In this document: positions 1-8,634 of the stretch, piece by piece | Position numbering within the stretch: position 1 is the stretch's first letter | How the letters are laid out: each line of letters opens with the position of its first letter | DNA from: Mucilaginibacter sp. UR6-1 | Lineage (GTDB): Bacteria > Bacteroidota > Bacteroidia > Sphingobacteriales > Sphingobacteriaceae | Assembly: GCF_020880975.1 (NCBI RefSeq) | Contig: NZ_JAJIWP010000005.1 | Span: forward strand, 186,001-250,000 | Direction: 5' to 3' | Length of the DNA: 64,000 bases | Made by a program: the position numbers and the translations under genes | Notes under the pieces: model-generated | Told to the model about the DNA's origin: nothing | The model's database searches: none | What the model saw: the letters and a program-made list of their open reading frames with translations, nothing else

Positions 1-425
1 GCTTTTGGCGCCGAATATTCGAACATACCCGTTTCGGTATAGATTTCACCGGCAGCCTGGCTATCAGACATACCGACCACCTGGTAACCTTCAGGCAAGT
101 TGCTGCTGTGTGCTACGCGGCCGGTGTGCATCAATTGCACAAATATTTTAGCGCTACCCTCGTGCACGGCTTCGGTCACCAATTTCCAACCTTCAATCTG
201 TGCATCGGAGAAAACACCAGGAATGCGTGGGTAGCCTAAACCTTCCGGACTGGGCGATGTACCTTCGGTAACAATAAGCCCGGCGCCAGACCGCTGCTTA
301 TAGTAAGCGGCCATTAATGCATTGGGGATATTATCGATGGCGCGACTACGGGTCATGGGGGCCATCACCACATGATTCTTTAATTGTAAAGTGCCTTTGT
401 TATACGGCTGAAATAATTTTTTCAT
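1..425 (-). CDS. Old yellow enzyme family NADH:flavin oxidoreductase (N-terminal part, cut by window edge)
   Basis: An FMN-dependent ene-reductase of the NemA/OYE type, expected to reduce activated C=C bonds with NAD(P)H in the cytoplasm. Translation from ATG at 425 gives a typical N-terminus starting MKKLFQPYNKGTLQLKN, followed by VVMAPMTRSR, the GLIVTEGTSPSPEGLGYP segment and QLMHTGRVAH. These are the family's flavin-binding strands and the HxGR motif. About 141 codons are visible and the rest lies beyond position 1. The AraC-type gene lies 79 bp upstream on the same strand and is a likely local regulator. The family is clear; the substrate is unknown. Confidence 0.92.
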   Translation of the reverse strand, partial: MKKLFQPYNKGTLQLKNHVVMAPMTRSRAIDNIPNALMAAYYKQRSGAGLIVTEGTSPSPEGLGYPRIPGVFSDAQIEGWKLVTEAVHEGSAKIFVQLMHTGRVAHSSNLPEGYQVVGMSDSQAAGEIYTETGMFEYSAPK

Positions 426-504
426 TTTGTAGTGTTTTTGTTTACACTACAAAGTTGCCGCTAACTACAGCCTGATAATAGCATCAAAAGGCAAAAAAAC
501 AGTC

Positions 505-1488
505 TTATCCGGCAGAGCTGTATTTTTTGGGCTTCAGGCCGTAATACCTTTCAAACAAGCGGCTGAAATGACTAAGATTGGTAAAGCCTAATTCGTAACC
601 AACTTCTGCTACAGAGCGCTTGCCTTGTTTAAGCATAAAGGCTGCTTCCTCCATACGTGCCTGCTGAAAATAATTATAGATGGTATCGCCAAAAGCTTGT
701 TTAAAAAGTTGTTTCAGTTTGGTTTCGCTCATTGCGGCGATCCCGGCTAACTCAGACAGTACAGGCGGTGTGCTGAGATCGTTCAGCACCTCATTGCGGA
801 TATACAGCAACCTGGCAGCATCGGCGCTGCTGATGTTTTGATGTGGTATGCTTTCGCGTTTCAATAGTTTTTCAAACAGCAGGTAGAGCAGTTCCTGCAC
901 TTTAACGTGCATAAAAAAATGACTCAAGCCACTATTCATATCCACTGCGCCTAAATTCTTTTGCAGCAGGCGTATCTCCGCTGTCATCTTTTCCAGAAAT
1001 AAAAAAGAATTTCCGCTGCCGGTGATGGTTTTTATAGTGGTGTTCTGCTCATCTGATGCGAGCAAGCTTTTAAGGTATGATGGAGAAATAGCAACGACCA
1101 TGTAATGGATCATATAACCTGCCGGAAAGCGGATAGTTGAATTCAGATCGTTAGAGGTAACCTGAATCGCCGATTCATCCCGCTCAGAGAACTGAATATG
1201 CGGATCAGCACCATAAGTGATACCTAATGGCTGTTCGTTGCTGTAAAAGAAAATAGTGATCAATTCATTCCCCTCACCGGAAGCACTGCGCTTGATGATC
1301 AGGTCTTCCTTTAGTACATAATGGTGCAGGGTGATTTTAAATTCCGGCCCAAAAGAAAGTTTGCGGATGGAACCGTCCCCTAATTGTTCTGGAATTAACA
1401 TCTGGCCATTTTCTACTGCCGAGCCGATGTGTCGTGCGAAATAGGTCATGAAGTCAAAATCCGGTGTGGCGTTGAAGCTAAAGATCAA
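505..1488 (-). CDS. AraC family transcriptional regulator
   Basis: A 327-residue DNA-binding regulator. The last ~100 residues form a double helix-turn-helix of the AraC type, with SELAGIAAMSETKLKQLFKQ and then EVGYELGFTNLSHFSRLFER ending in GLKPKKYSSAG. The first ~220 residues are a divergent sensing domain without a motif I recognise. It lies directly upstream of, and on the same strand as, the old yellow enzyme gene, so control of that enzyme is plausible; many OYE genes are regulated by a neighbouring regulator. The effector cannot be told from sequence. Confidence 0.9.
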   Translation of the reverse strand: MIFSFNATPDFDFMTYFARHIGSAVENGQMLIPEQLGDGSIRKLSFGPEFKITLHHYVLKEDLIIKRSASGEGNELITIFFYSNEQPLGITYGADPHIQFSERDESAIQVTSNDLNSTIRFPAGYMIHYMVVAISPSYLKSLLASDEQNTTIKTITGSGNSFLFLEKMTAEIRLLQKNLGAVDMNSGLSHFFMHVKVQELLYLLFEKLLKRESIPHQNISSADAARLLYIRNEVLNDLSTPPVLSELAGIAAMSETKLKQLFKQAFGDTIYNYFQQARMEEAAFMLKQGKRSVAEVGYELGFTNLSHFSRLFERYYGLKPKKYSSAG

Positions 1489-1758
1489 TGCATGTAGTAT
1501 TTGTGCTAATATAGATAATGGTTGCAGATTGCTGCAAATTGGGTTTATTTCCCAAAGAATTTCATTAAAATCGACATTAAACCAATTGAAGATAAGTTTT
1601 TGATTTTCTACAGGTGGACCATCTTATGGCCCCCGCTTACTTTTAATATGATTTAATTAATTACCGAAAAGATAAGTGCTCTATACTACGTAAAATTAAG
1701 GTCCGCATTCATAATCTCTAAACGTACTTTAACTACCGTAATGAAAACTTGTCATTTA

Positions 1759-1799
1759 ATACTGCAAAAATTTCATTCGTTCTGAAAATTTTGCAGTAT
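1759..1799. promoter_or_regulatory. Large inverted repeat upstream of hsp20
   Basis: Arms at 1759-1775 (ATACTGCAAAAATTTCA) and 1783-1799 (TGAAAATTTTGCAGTAT) are complementary at 16 of 17 positions around a 7-base loop. The repeat lies about 20 bp upstream of a sigma-54-like promoter, where an activator could bind. It could also form an RNA hairpin if transcribed. The role is inferred. Confidence 0.6.
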
Positions 1800-1818
1800 C
1801 AATGTTACACTTTCGGTA

Positions 1819-1834
1819 TGGCACAAACCTTGAA
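1819..1834 (+). promoter_or_regulatory. Sigma-54-like -24/-12 promoter of hsp20
   Basis: TGGCAC-AAACC-TTGAA matches the sigma-54 consensus TGGCACRNNNNTTGCW everywhere except one base of the -12 element. It is on the coding strand, about 65 bp before the hsp20 start codon. This was found by eye; a chance match cannot be excluded. Confidence 0.5.
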
Positions 1835-1882
1835 ATAAAGTGATTAGTTTAATTATTTATAAGTTTTAATCATTATTAAATT

Positions 1883-1890
1883 AAGGAGGA
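1883..1890 (+). promoter_or_regulatory. Strong Shine-Dalgarno site of hsp20
   Basis: TAAGGAGG lies 7 bases before the ATG at 1898. Bacteroidota genes usually lack such near-perfect sites, so it stands out against the other genes here and supports this start. It may allow high-level translation under stress. Confidence 0.7.
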
Positions 1891-1897
1891 AAGACCT

Positions 1898-2341
1898 ATG
1901 ACACTGGTTAAATTCAATGCTGACAAACGTAACAACAGATCATTATTACCAGGCTTTAATGATGTATTCGATTCCATCTTCCATGACACTTTTTTTAACG
2001 ACCGGCTCACCAGCAGGGTGCCTGCGGCAAACATTAGTGAAACTGAGGACCACTTCCATGTAGAACTGGCCGCACCGGGTTTGAAAAAAGAGGATTTCAA
2101 ACTTAATCTCGACCGCAATGTCCTGAATATTTCAGTAGAACAACGTACTGATAACGATGACGAGCAAAAAAACTACAGCAAACGCGAATACAGTTATGCT
2201 TCCTGGGTGCGTTCCTTTTCGCTGCCAGAGAGCGCAGACCCTGAAAATATAGAAGCGGGCTATACTGACGGCGTATTGAAGATCGATATTGCTAAACGCG
2301 AGGAAGCTAAAATGGTACGCCGCCAGATCGAGATCAAGTAA
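1898..2341 (+). CDS. Small heat-shock protein, Hsp20/alpha-crystallin family
   Basis: A 147-residue ATP-independent holdase chaperone that binds unfolding proteins in the cytoplasm. The alpha-crystallin domain spans about residues 40-140, with the AAPGLKKEDFKLNLDRNVL segment and a typical GVLKIDIAK strand. The C-terminus ends in QIEIK, which supplies the I-x-I motif used for oligomer assembly. The start at 1898 follows a near-perfect Shine-Dalgarno site. It is a single-gene unit with its own terminator downstream and a sigma-54-like promoter and inverted repeat upstream. It opens a run of stress genes. Confidence 0.95.
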   Translation: MTLVKFNADKRNNRSLLPGFNDVFDSIFHDTFFNDRLTSRVPAANISETEDHFHVELAAPGLKKEDFKLNLDRNVLNISVEQRTDNDDEQKNYSKREYSYASWVRSFSLPESADPENIEAGYTDGVLKIDIAKREEAKMVRRQIEIK

Positions 2342-2367
2342 TTTTATAACTGTTATCAATGTTGACA

Positions 2368-2394
2368 GGGGGAATGTAAGCATACCCCCTTTTT
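2368..2394 (+). terminator. Rho-independent terminator after hsp20
   Basis: The stem GGGGGAATG / CATACCCCC has one internal mismatch and a TAAG loop, and is followed by five T. It lies 27 bp after the hsp20 stop codon. Confidence 0.75.
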
Positions 2395-2424
2395 CAATAT
2401 TAAGAACCTTTCAAGACCGTGCAA

Positions 2425-2742
2425 ATGGAAGATCGTTTTTTGTTATTGCTCAGTTTGAAAACCCAGGTTGGTTTCGATGTTTTTGGAGAGTTCGGGATCG
2501 GAAACGACGGTGAAGCTGAAAATCTGTTGTTCGACAGCCTTAAAGGTGACGAGAGGTTGCGCTCCCCGTGCATATTGCATATCGACCTTATGGAAAGGGA
2601 GAATTTACTACCCAAAAAAATCAGGACGAAATGCTGTAACTTGGACGAACTGGCAGCAAATTGCATTGCTATTACGCGGAAAGTTTTTCAGCAGAAAACA
2701 CTGGAGGATTGTGAGGAGTATGGCAAGTTTCTGTTAAGATAA
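2425..2742 (+). CDS. Conserved hypothetical protein
   Basis: A soluble protein of 105 residues from ATG 2425; a GTG two codons earlier (2419) is possible. It has no signal peptide or membrane segment. The pattern LLLSLKTQVGFDVFGEFGIG, then LHIDLMERE, then NLDELAANCIAITRKVFQ resembles a small uncharacterised family I associate with Sphingobacteriaceae stress loci, but that is from memory. It has its own unit between the hsp20 terminator and the convergent ankyrin gene. No function can be assigned. Confidence 0.65.
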   Translation: MEDRFLLLLSLKTQVGFDVFGEFGIGNDGEAENLLFDSLKGDERLRSPCILHIDLMERENLLPKKIRTKCCNLDELAANCIAITRKVFQQKTLEDCEEYGKFLLR

Positions 2743-2840
2743 GACACCTTACTGCAATGACCGCGTGATTCAAAGATCAGCTACCGATTCGGATAAAACT
2801 TCCTGATACGCTCAATACCATCAATCCAATGCTGGCCTTT

Positions 2841-3317
2841 TTAGGCAGTGTGTTTTTCCAGGATGTCAATGGCCGCTTCGTTTCCTTGCTGCGCCGCCAG
2901 GTCGAACACCGTAAGTCCGCGGCTATCGGTAAGGGTTACCTCGGCACCATGCGCCAGTAACAAGGCCAAAAGATCGTTTCGGCCGAACATCGCCGCAAAC
3001 ATCAGCGCCGTGCCACCGTTACCATGCTGCAAATTAAGATCGGCGCAATGGTCGATCAGTAGTTCGGCGATATCTACATAGCCTTTGAAGGCCGCACCCA
3101 TCAGCGCCGTATTACCGCCGAAGTCGGCCGCGTCCACGTCCGCTCCATGTTCGATGAGCCATTTGGCGGCACCAAACTGGTGATTATAGCAGGCGATGAT
3201 CAGCGGCGTATAGCCCTTTTCATCCCGGCAGTTAATATTATTCGCCGTAACCAGTGCTTCCAATTGTTGAAGATCGCCGCTCCGGGCAGCATTGATAATA
3301 GGTATAATGTTATCCAT
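2841..3317 (-). CDS. Ankyrin repeat protein, catalase-associated
   Basis: A 158-residue protein made almost wholly of about four ankyrin repeats, with units such as GYTPLIIACYNHQFGAAKWL, NTALMGAAFKGYVDIAELL and TALMFAAMFGRNDLLALLL. There is no signal peptide, so it should be cytosolic. It lies 43 bp downstream of katE on the same strand, separated by a perfect GC hairpin. In Pseudomonas aeruginosa the ankyrin protein AnkB is encoded next to katB and is needed for full catalase activity; that protein is periplasmic, so the parallel is in gene order, not localisation. A catalase accessory role is inferred. Confidence 0.9.
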   Translation of the reverse strand: MDNIIPIINAARSGDLQQLEALVTANNINCRDEKGYTPLIIACYNHQFGAAKWLIEHGADVDAADFGGNTALMGAAFKGYVDIAELLIDHCADLNLQHGNGGTALMFAAMFGRNDLLALLLAHGAEVTLTDSRGLTVFDLAAQQGNEAAIDILEKHTA

Positions 3318-3333
3318 AGGGTGAAGATAAAAT

Positions 3334-3351
3334 GCCCCGGCAAGCCGGGGC
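3334..3351. other. Perfect GC hairpin between katE and the ankyrin gene
   Basis: GCCCCGGC-AA-GCCGGGGC is a perfect 8-bp stem. On the minus strand it is followed by ATTTTATC. It could be a partial terminator or a processing site that lowers ankyrin expression relative to katE. Confidence 0.6.
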
Positions 3352-3360
3352 GTTAGTAAA

Positions 3361-5574
3361 TTATGCCGGGATTAAACGCGGCTTTTCTCTTTCCCAAAAA
3401 CGGTGCTGCGCAATCATTTTTGTGAATAAGTCCGCAAACTTTTGGCTACCGTCGCCCACCAAAATTCCTTCAGAGAGCACGGTTTCCTCTTTATAGTCCG
3501 GGGGTAGCTTTTTGCTGAAATAGGTCGCTTCCAAAACCTGTATGGCATCCTCATGCGCTGCTATCGATTTGCAGTGTTTGAACGCCTCATTTAAAAAGTG
3601 TACCGCATTCGCTTCGGCTTCCAGCGAAGCTACGGAGTTGCTGCCACCGGCTACATAGACCGCATCGAACAATACTGAAGCGGCGGTCAAAAAGCTTTGA
3701 TCAACTTGGATCTGTGTATCATCGGCGGCGGTCAGGAAACCACCACGGGGAGCAATAATTTCCACCACCGCGCCTTCAGCAGTCAATTTATCTTTTACAG
3801 TAGTAATTGTTGCGGCATTAGCGCCGTCAGCAGCAAGGATAGCCACTTTACGGCTTTTGATCGTGTCTTTAACGGTTCCAGCCATACTGAGGGCTTCAGA
3901 TTTCGCTAATGAACCTTCTACTTGTACCGATTGATAGTCAGCCGGAGTACCGTCAGCCGGAATACTTTGATTGGTTGGCAAATCTGTTGGCAAATGCAGA
4001 CCCAGACCATACGCTACCTGCGTAGCCAGGCCTTTGTCAATCTGTGCCAACATTCCCAGCATTCGTTCCCGGATCGTTATCGTTTTTACTTTACCCAATT
4101 CAAAGGTTAAAGCATCTATGATATGGTTTTTCTCCGGGTCGGACTGGCTGTTAAAGAACAACCGCGCCTGGCTGAAGTGGTCAAAGAAACTTTTATTTCT
4201 TAAACGCTCTTTGCGGGCTTCGATGCGTTCACGATAACTCACAAAACCACCTTCGGCCTCCTTAACCTGCTGCGGGTCGTTATTGCCTAAGGAGTTCGGG
4301 CTATAACTGGTTTTTCCTTTATTGATCGTTTGCCGCATAAAGCCGTCACGCTGGTTATTATAAACCGGTACGATCGGCCGGTTGATCGGGATCTCCTGAA
4401 AATTCGGACCGCCCAAACGGGTGAGTTGGGTATCCGTATAAGAGAACAAGCGACCTTGCAATAAAGGATCGTTGCTGAAATCGATGCCCGGTACGATGTG
4501 TCCGAGGTGAAAAGCGATCTGCTCCGTCTCCGCGAAGAAATTGTCCGGGTTGCGGTTTAACGTTAGTTTACCAACGCGCTGCACCGGCACCAGTTCTTCC
4601 GGCACCAGTTTGGTGGGATCGAGCAGGTCGAATTCATATTTAAATTCGTCTTCTTCCGGGATGATCTGCAAACCCAGTTCCCATTCCGGGAAAGCGCCGC
4701 TTTCAATAGCATCCCACAAGTCGCGGCGGTGAAAATCAGGGTCTTTACCCGAAATATTCTGTGCTTCGTCCCAGGCCACTGCGTGAACACCTAACAACGG
4801 CTTCCAGTGAAATTTCACAAAACTGGCTTTACCGTCAGCATTAATTAAACGGAAGGTGTGTACGCCGAAACCTTCCATCATGCGGTAACTGCGCGGCAAT
4901 GCGCGGTCGCTCATCGCCCACATGATCATGTGCGCCGATTCCGGCATCAGGGATATAAAATCCCAAAAAGTATCATGTGCCGAGGCAGCCTGCGGGATCT
5001 CATTATCAGGTTCGGGTTTCACCGCGTGGATCAGGTCGGGGAATTTGATGGCATCCTGGATAAAGAAGACCGGCATGTTATTGCCTACCAAATCAAAATT
5101 ACCTTCAGGCGTGTAAAAACGCACAGCGAAACCCCGGACATCGCGCGCCAGGTCAGTAGAACCACGTGAACCGGCGACGGTAGAAAAACGGACAAAGACA
5201 GGCGTCTCGCGTTTCGGGTCATTTAAAAATCCGGCCTTGGTATATTCCGCCAATGGCTCATAAACCTGGAACACGCCATGCGCGCCCGAACCACGGGCAT
5301 GTACAACCCTTTCCGGGATACGTTCATGGTCAAAGTGGGTTATCTTTTCCCGCAGGATAAAATCTTCTAAAAGCGTCGGGCCGCGGTCACCCGCTTTCAG
5401 CGAGTTCTGGTCATCATTGATGGGCAGGCCGGTATTGGTATTCATGTGCTCACCCGCACCATCGGCCGTATGTGCTGCCAGTTGTGTGGTCTTATCATTT
5501 TCGGGTTGGCCGACCAATTGTTTATCGATCACGCCTTCGGTACCCATTTTAGGTGACGGTTTTTTATTGCTCAT
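3361..5574 (-). CDS. katE: Large-subunit (clade II) monofunctional catalase HPII
   Basis: A haem enzyme that breaks down hydrogen peroxide in the cytoplasm. At 737 residues it has the large-subunit layout: an N-terminal arm, the catalase core (about 70-560) and a C-terminal DJ-1/PfpI-like flavodoxin-fold domain (about 575-720, with VAILAADGANAATI). The core carries the distal histidine in RVVHARGSGAHG, the asparagine in DLVGNNMPVFF and the haem-ligand tyrosine in RLFSYTDTQLTRLGGPNF. Its ATG overlaps the end of the DUF892 gene by 11 bp in another frame, so the two are probably translationally coupled. The ankyrin gene follows. Confidence 0.97.
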   Translation of the reverse strand: MSNKKPSPKMGTEGVIDKQLVGQPENDKTTQLAAHTADGAGEHMNTNTGLPINDDQNSLKAGDRGPTLLEDFILREKITHFDHERIPERVVHARGSGAHGVFQVYEPLAEYTKAGFLNDPKRETPVFVRFSTVAGSRGSTDLARDVRGFAVRFYTPEGNFDLVGNNMPVFFIQDAIKFPDLIHAVKPEPDNEIPQAASAHDTFWDFISLMPESAHMIMWAMSDRALPRSYRMMEGFGVHTFRLINADGKASFVKFHWKPLLGVHAVAWDEAQNISGKDPDFHRRDLWDAIESGAFPEWELGLQIIPEEDEFKYEFDLLDPTKLVPEELVPVQRVGKLTLNRNPDNFFAETEQIAFHLGHIVPGIDFSNDPLLQGRLFSYTDTQLTRLGGPNFQEIPINRPIVPVYNNQRDGFMRQTINKGKTSYSPNSLGNNDPQQVKEAEGGFVSYRERIEARKERLRNKSFFDHFSQARLFFNSQSDPEKNHIIDALTFELGKVKTITIRERMLGMLAQIDKGLATQVAYGLGLHLPTDLPTNQSIPADGTPADYQSVQVEGSLAKSEALSMAGTVKDTIKSRKVAILAADGANAATITTVKDKLTAEGAVVEIIAPRGGFLTAADDTQIQVDQSFLTAASVLFDAVYVAGGSNSVASLEAEANAVHFLNEAFKHCKSIAAHEDAIQVLEATYFSKKLPPDYKEETVLSEGILVGDGSQKFADLFTKMIAQHRFWEREKPRLIPA

Positions 5575-6112
5575 CTGCTGCTTGGTAATTTATGTCACTT
5601 TCGGCTATATCGGTCAGTTTCTGATCGGCCGCTTTTTCTTCGGTCAAGCTCTGGTAAAGCAATTCGGCCACTTCATCCAAACCAAGGGTTTTGGCCAGCT
5701 GGGTCAGGCCGCCATAGGTGGCGATCTCATAGTGCTCTACCTTTTGCGAAGCCAGTATAATGCCCACGTCCCGCGTGGCCGTACCTGGTTCGGTACTTTC
5801 GATGATTCCTTCGCCTTCTTTGGCCAGACCTTCCATGGCATCGCATTTCTGCGCCTGCACTTTTTCGCCCAGCAGTTCAAAGACCTGCTCCAGGCGGCTG
5901 ACATGGGTTTTAGTCTCTTCTAAATGGCTTTCAATAGCGGCCACCAATGTATTAGAGGTCGCTGCTTTTTGCATTTTCGGCAAGGTTTTTACCAGGTGGT
6001 TCTCGGCCCAGTAAATGTCCTTGATCCCGTCGGTAAATAACTCCAGTAAAGCCGGTTCGGCTTTAGGTGATGTTTTGGTGCTGAATTTCGGTTCCCCGGT
6101 TTCTTTAGTCAT
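5564..6112 (-). CDS. DUF892 ferritin-like protein (YciE/YciF type)
   Basis: A 182-residue four-helix-bundle protein of the DUF892 family, whose members are stress-induced and structurally ferritin-like. Typical signs are LLELFTDGIKDIYWAENHLV at residues 23-42, SHLEETKTHVSRLEQVFELL, and VEHYEIATYGGLTQLAKTLG, which carry the Glu and His residues that can bind a di-metal centre. It starts the minus-strand operon DUF892-katE-ankyrin and overlaps katE by 11 bp, suggesting joint peroxide and iron protection. Function in detail is unknown for the family. Confidence 0.93.
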   Translation of the reverse strand: MTKETGEPKFSTKTSPKAEPALLELFTDGIKDIYWAENHLVKTLPKMQKAATSNTLVAAIESHLEETKTHVSRLEQVFELLGEKVQAQKCDAMEGLAKEGEGIIESTEPGTATRDVGIILASQKVEHYEIATYGGLTQLAKTLGLDEVAELLYQSLTEEKAADQKLTDIAESDINYQAADEQ

Positions 6113-6748
6113 AATCTTTTATTATCGGTGAGGGTATAGAATCAGAAAAATTGACGTGGGCTTGGAAGAAAGGAGCGGCTATATCGGGTTAACCACTATC
6201 AGGAGTATTTGTTTATCCGTTCTTAAATTATTTAATTATTAATATAGTTTTATTTCCACCAAATGTTCATAAAATGATTTCGATGTGAAAGGACACTACA
6301 GATAGTCTTGTGTTTTCACCTGCTCTGATGAGATCTCTTTTACTCCCCTTGGGTTAAGTAGCCGAACAATTTTTTGATACGGTGATCTCAGCACAAGCTA
6401 AAATCTATATAATTGCCAATCGTATCAAATCCTTTAACAATTAGTGAAATGTAGACACCTTAATTGAAATTTATGGAAGTTGACAGGACATTAGCATTTA
6501 ATTAAATAGGCTAAAATGATAATTGAATTTACAGTAACACCGGGTTTAATGTCCTTTTGGATATTCGATCAGGCTACTGATATCAAACCTTTGCAGTTCC
6601 AAATCAAATGCAGCGCGTGGTAATCAATATTCATGGAAATTGGATTTGATATTTTTGCCTTAGCAATGCAGGTAATAAGACGCGGAACAGCGTCGAAGTG
6701 ATCAAATAATACAAACCACTGCTATTTCTCTATTCAACAACAATGAAA
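6113..6748. other. Long non-coding stretch, 636 bp
   Basis: No ORF longer than a few dozen codons and no recognisable transposase fragment was found on either strand. The left part must hold the promoter of the DUF892-katE-ankyrin operon; AT-rich runs near 6220-6255 are similar to those before other stress genes here. No convincing terminator or RNA gene was seen. Confidence 0.6.
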
Positions 6749-7672
6749 TTATGAACTGACAGGTTGCCGGGCAATATGTTCCAAAACTGCTTCGTAAACT
6801 GCTTCAGGATTTTCTTCGAACATATAATGGCCGGTACCTTTCAAATGGACGATAGTATAATCGTCAGCGATCATTGGAAGAGCATATTGATAGAAACCAT
6901 AGGAGACGTTGCTGGCAATACCCAGAACAGGCATTTTAAACTTTGAATAGGTTTTAGCATCCGCTATGTCCTGATTGAAGGTTTGATACCAGGCATTAGA
7001 AGCCCGGATACGCTCGGGCTGGTCGTAAATAGCTGCATAAACACTTCTGTCAAAATCAGACATCTTGCTGTCATCTGACATCACATATTGAAATAGCCAG
7101 TCCAGTAAATAACGATACCGGCCCTGTAATAGTTGCTCCGGTAAACCCTTCACCTGATTGAAGCCCATCCACCAGGTGTATGGCTGCTCATTATCGATCT
7201 TGTTACCAAACTTACCCGGAGCCGGCATTAATCTCATTTGCATCATCCCTTCATTTGGATGCAATCCGTCTGCCAAAATCAGACTGGTAACAACCTGTGG
7301 AAAATTATAAGCTAAGCTGGAAGCTACCATACCGCCAATGTCATGTCCGATTACATGCGCTTGATCGATATCCAGTTGACTCATCAATTCGTAAATATCT
7401 GTTGCCATAGTTTTTTTATCGTAACCTGATGGAGGTGTTGCCGAATCGCCCATCCCGCGGATATCGACTACGATCACTTTGAAATGCTTCGCTAATTGTG
7501 AACCTACCGGGTGATAAGAGTACCAAGATTGCGGCCAGCCCGGAAGGCATATCAATACGGGGCCTGCGCCTCCTTGTACATAATGCAGTGCTGTTCCGTT
7601 AACACTTACCGATTGACTGGTAAACCCGGGCCATTTCCTGATCAGTTGCTGGTTTTGATATTTTAATTCCAT
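6749..7672 (-). CDS. Alpha/beta hydrolase, epoxide hydrolase-like
   Basis: A 307-residue cytosolic alpha/beta-fold hydrolase. The nucleophile elbow reads VIGHDIGGMV with Asp111 as nucleophile, the type seen in epoxide hydrolases and haloalkane dehalogenases rather than the serine of esterases. The oxyanion-hole region is CLPGWPQSWYSY, and the catalytic histidine is in LKGTGHYMFEENP near residue 283. It lies 4 bp downstream of the NmrA-like gene and so forms an operon with it, likely under the upstream Crp-type regulator. The substrate is unknown. Confidence 0.92.
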   Translation of the reverse strand: MELKYQNQQLIRKWPGFTSQSVSVNGTALHYVQGGAGPVLICLPGWPQSWYSYHPVGSQLAKHFKVIVVDIRGMGDSATPPSGYDKKTMATDIYELMSQLDIDQAHVIGHDIGGMVASSLAYNFPQVVTSLILADGLHPNEGMMQMRLMPAPGKFGNKIDNEQPYTWWMGFNQVKGLPEQLLQGRYRYLLDWLFQYVMSDDSKMSDFDRSVYAAIYDQPERIRASNAWYQTFNQDIADAKTYSKFKMPVLGIASNVSYGFYQYALPMIADDYTIVHLKGTGHYMFEENPEAVYEAVLEHIARQPVSS

Positions 7673-7676
7673 GGTG

Positions 7677-8585
7677 TTAAATTTTATCTTTTTGAAATAA
7701 ATCCTTTAATGTCTGTTCAGCAGAAGTCCAGTTCGATATGTCATACCTGTCATTATTAATCTCTTTGTGATGCGCAGTGAACATGCTATGCAAGTATTGC
7801 ATTTGTTGCCATTGAGGGTACAGTTGTTTTTCGCCGTCAGCCTGCTCTTGCCTAATTTTTCTGATATAATCAGCAAAGTAATTTATAGGTCCTCGTTCTT
7901 TTAATTCGAACTTCGCCCCGAAGACCTTTCGGGTCAATTCAGCCAACTCGTGTGGGCTTACCCGGAAACTTGCGATGTTTAGAAAACGTGGTGAACTATC
8001 GTCCAAAGCAACGGCGGCAGTGTATTCAGCAGTGTTGGTTACCGTTGTAAAATCTATTTTCCAATCAAGTTTATCCTGGAAATAGGCGATGGATCTTTCT
8101 TTGGTATCAAGCAAAGGAATATTATTTTGCAAAACGTAGGTAAAGGCACCGTTAAAGATCGATGTGGCGTGAATTTCTGCACTATCTAAAATCTCCTGAA
8201 ATTCTTTGCGTAAATCAAAATTCCTGTTATCGCCTTTTTGCAATTGGGTGAAATCGGTACAGAAGTCAGAGGGAATAAATCTTTTGACACCTGCTTTTAA
8301 CGCGGCGTTTAATAACAGTGTTTGCGCTGTTACGATGACATCATACAAGCCGGCCAACGCTGAAACGACACAAGAAACGTTATCACATGCTGAAATCAAC
8401 GCCGCTTCATCCCCATAATTTACAGTAATTACTTCCGCCCCGGCCTGGCTTAGGTTGTGGACTCGGTCATGATTACTGCCTTCTCTGATCAATAGCCTGA
8501 CATGTGCACCTCGTTTGATAAGTGCCAAACAAATCTTGCCACCTAAATCCCCTGTGGCTCCTGCTAATAAAATGGTGTTTTTCAT
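7677..8585 (-). CDS. NmrA-like / isoflavone-reductase-like NAD(P)-binding protein
   Basis: A 302-residue atypical SDR protein. It opens with the dinucleotide-binding motif LLAGATGDLGGKICLALIKR, then VRLLIREGSNHDRV. GVKRFIPSDFCTDF is characteristic of the NmrA/isoflavone reductase group, which either reduces small aromatic or terpenoid compounds or senses the NADP redox state. It is co-transcribed with the hydrolase downstream, 4 bp apart. An 18-bp palindrome lies about 50 bp upstream of its start. The exact role is undetermined. Confidence 0.9.
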   Translation of the reverse strand: MKNTILLAGATGDLGGKICLALIKRGAHVRLLIREGSNHDRVHNLSQAGAEVITVNYGDEAALISACDNVSCVVSALAGLYDVIVTAQTLLLNAALKAGVKRFIPSDFCTDFTQLQKGDNRNFDLRKEFQEILDSAEIHATSIFNGAFTYVLQNNIPLLDTKERSIAYFQDKLDWKIDFTTVTNTAEYTAAVALDDSSPRFLNIASFRVSPHELAELTRKVFGAKFELKERGPINYFADYIRKIRQEQADGEKQLYPQWQQMQYLHSMFTAHHKEINNDRYDISNWTSAEQTLKDLFQKDKI

Positions 8586-8634
8586 GGTTCGTAAATATTT
8601 GTTTTACAAACCTACAAACAAGCATGAAGCTTAA

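Larger units (their letters stand above)
1489..1897. other. Intergenic region with regulatory signals for the heat-shock gene
   Basis: This 409-bp gap lies between the divergent araC-type and hsp20 genes. No ORF worth calling was seen. It is AT-rich and holds a 41-bp inverted repeat (1759-1799), a sigma-54-like promoter (1819-1834) and a strong ribosome binding site just before 1898; each is listed separately. Confidence 0.8.

Noticed and set aside
5417..5923. Plus-strand ORF of 168 codons opposite katE and the DUF892 gene
   Set aside because: It is antisense to two genes with clear domains, and its translation has no recognisable protein pattern.
6113..6748. Remnant of an insertion sequence
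   Set aside because: No terminal inverted repeats, target duplication or transposase motif could be found in any frame.
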